In this document: in pieces, positions 63,063-64,000 of the stretch
How the letters are laid out: the number at the start of each line of letters is the position of its first letter
How positions within the stretch are numbered: position 1 is the first letter of the stretch
Assembly: GCF_000400715.1 (NCBI RefSeq)
Contig: NZ_KE007346.1
Coordinates: 62,001 to 126,000 of the forward strand
Reading direction: 5' to 3'
Length of the DNA: 64,000 nt
Source of the DNA: Acinetobacter genomosp. 15BJ
Lineage (GTDB): Bacteria > Pseudomonadota > Gammaproteobacteria > Pseudomonadales > Moraxellaceae
The notes under the pieces: generated by a model
Databases searched by the model: none
What the model saw: only the letters and a program-made list of their open reading frames with translations
What the model was told of the DNA's origin: nothing
Program-made: the position numbers and the translations under genes

Positions 63063-63199
63063 TGTTGCAAGATTACGCAAAGTATAAAGTGTTAACGTTT
63101 TTTAAACAATTGCATTTCCGAATGAACTTTGCCCAAAGCAAGTCAAATTGCATTACAATGCGAGAGTTTCAAAAATATTTAGTTTAAATTGGACAGCTC

Positions 63200-63859
63200 A
63201 TGCGCCAAAGCCAAATGCGAACTCGCGCCAAGATTTGTGGAATTACCCGAGCACAAGATATCCAAGCCGTTGTAGAATCAGGGGCAGATGCGATTGGTTT
63301 TGTATTTTTTCCACCTAGTCCACGACATGTTAGTATCGAGCAAGCCCAAACCTTGGCAAAGCTGGTACCACCTTATGTGCAGCTGGTCGGCTTATTTGTA
63401 AATGCCAGTGCTGAAGAAATACAAACGGTGCTTGATTCCGTTCCTTTGGATGTATTACAACTACATGGCGATGAAACGCCAGAACAATGTCAATTGATTG
63501 CAACACACTGTAAACGCCGTTGGTATAAAGCCATTCAAGTCAAACCTGATTTAGATGTTGTGGCTGAAATCCAGCGTTATCAAGCAGCGGGAGCTAGTGC
63601 TGTCCTGTTGGATGCATGGCATCCTGAACTGAAAGGCGGCACAGGGCATAGTTTTGACTGGACCCAATTCCCACAACTTGAAATTCCACTTATTTTGGCA
63701 GGTGGCTTGACCCCTGAAAATGTCAGTGAAGCTATTGATACTACAGCTGCTTTTGCTGTAGATGTCAGCGGAGGCGTCGAGTCCGCAAAAGGTATAAAAG
63801 ACCAACAACTGATTGAAAAATTTATGCAAGGAGTCCAACGTGGATCAGCAAAGCCCTAG
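63200..63859 (+). CDS. trpF: Phosphoribosylanthranilate isomerase
   Basis: TrpF, 219 residues, a TIM-barrel isomerase converting PRA to CdRP in tryptophan synthesis. The catalytic Cys/Asp pair is visible: C in [12 protein letters not shown] and D in [12 protein letters not shown]; also [25 protein letters not shown] and [10 protein letters not shown]. The frame contains an internal Met6 (63215) that is an alternative start. Its stop overlaps the trpB start by 20 bp, so the two are coupled. Confidence 0.95.
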   Translation: MRQSQMRTRAKICGITRAQDIQAVVESGADAIGFVFFPPSPRHVSIEQAQTLAKLVPPYVQLVGLFVNASAEEIQTVLDSVPLDVLQLHGDETPEQCQLIATHCKRRWYKAIQVKPDLDVVAEIQRYQAAGASAVLLDAWHPELKGGTGHSFDWTQFPQLEIPLILAGGLTPENVSEAIDTTAAFAVDVSGGVESAKGIKDQQLIEKFMQGVQRGSAKP

Positions 63860-64000
63860 TCAAAAAAATCAAGTGATTGACTACACCCAGTTTCCAGATG
63901 CTCAAGGGCATTTCGGTATTCATGGTGGACGTTTTGTATCAGAAACGCTGATGGCTGCACTTGAAGACCTCGAAAGTCTTTATGGTCGTATGAAGAATGA
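63840..64000 (+). CDS. trpB: Tryptophan synthase beta subunit, 5' end
   Basis: The first 53 codons of TrpB, cut by the window edge. The GTG start (63840-63842) has AAGGAG six nt upstream and overlaps trpF. The N-terminal pattern [14 protein letters not shown] and [11 protein letters not shown] matches TrpB (HGGRFxxETL). It catalyses the PLP-dependent step from indole and Ser to Trp. In many gammaproteobacteria trpF-trpB-trpA form one operon. Confidence 0.93.
   Translation, partial: MDQQSPSQKNQVIDYTQFPDAQGHFGIHGGRFVSETLMAALEDLESLYGRMKN

Overview
The window is a chromosomal segment of an Acinetobacter species (Moraxellaceae, Gammaproteobacteria). The evidence is the gene order and the protein style: yajC-secD-secF behind tgt and queA, glnE-ilvE, an ilvE-to-aspS interval full of glycosyltransferases, an adjacent BaeSR-type two-component pair, tandem long acyl-CoA dehydrogenases, and trpF-trpB. 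In Acinetobacter the ilvE-aspS interval is the known site of the lipooligosaccharide outer-core (OC) locus. The species cannot be fixed from sequence reading alone.

Layout. 1-1.6 kb: a truncated NCS1 permease divergent from a hydantoin racemase, with two identical 16-bp palindromic operators. 1.6-9.4 kb: protein export and tRNA queuosine genes (secF, secD, yajC, tgt, queA) with a LemA-type gene pair between them. 9.5-12.6 kb: tRNA-Leu(CAA) followed by a decayed accessory patch holding P2-type baseplate gene remnants, a YafO-type toxin with a tiny upstream partner, and a frameshifted membrane protein. 12.6-17.7 kb: a cytoplasmic sensor kinase, glnE and ilvE.

17.8-31.8 kb is the OC locus. It holds a DxD glycosyltransferase, UDP-glucuronate 4-epimerase plus Ugd (which together make UDP-galacturonate), a TupA-like ATP-grasp protein, a Stealth-family sugar-phosphate transferase, four GT25 proteins (three in a row), a GT32-like enzyme, a GPS/GLD-motif protein resembling MAF/DUF115 or GT42, a GT8-like enzyme and a large HAD-domain protein. 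Direction of transcription changes repeatedly. A late acyltransferase of lipid A type, a small membrane protein and aspS close the locus. A Wzy_C/WaaL-type ligase lies about 1 kb past aspS. The set suggests an acidic outer core containing uronic acid and possibly phosphodiester-linked sugar, which is an inference.

35-64 kb is mostly envelope and metal homeostasis: a ZnuD-type zinc receptor behind a near-consensus Zur box, an HxlR/AhpD-like divergent pair, a phospholipase D-like protein, two RcnB-like proteins, PsiE, two acyl-CoA dehydrogenases, BaeSR with a divergent Spy-like lipoprotein, a lipoprotein/beta-barrel pair, an intergenic cluster of DnaA boxes, an L,D-transpeptidase, SelO, a fatty acid desaturase, a META-domain lipoprotein, a glycerophosphodiesterase, cob(I)alamin adenosyltransferase, BtuB under a cobalamin riboswitch, and trpF with the start of trpB.

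The most interesting regions are the unusual OC locus, the toxin-antitoxin and prophage scar beside tRNA-Leu, and the DnaA-box cluster near 55.2 kb.
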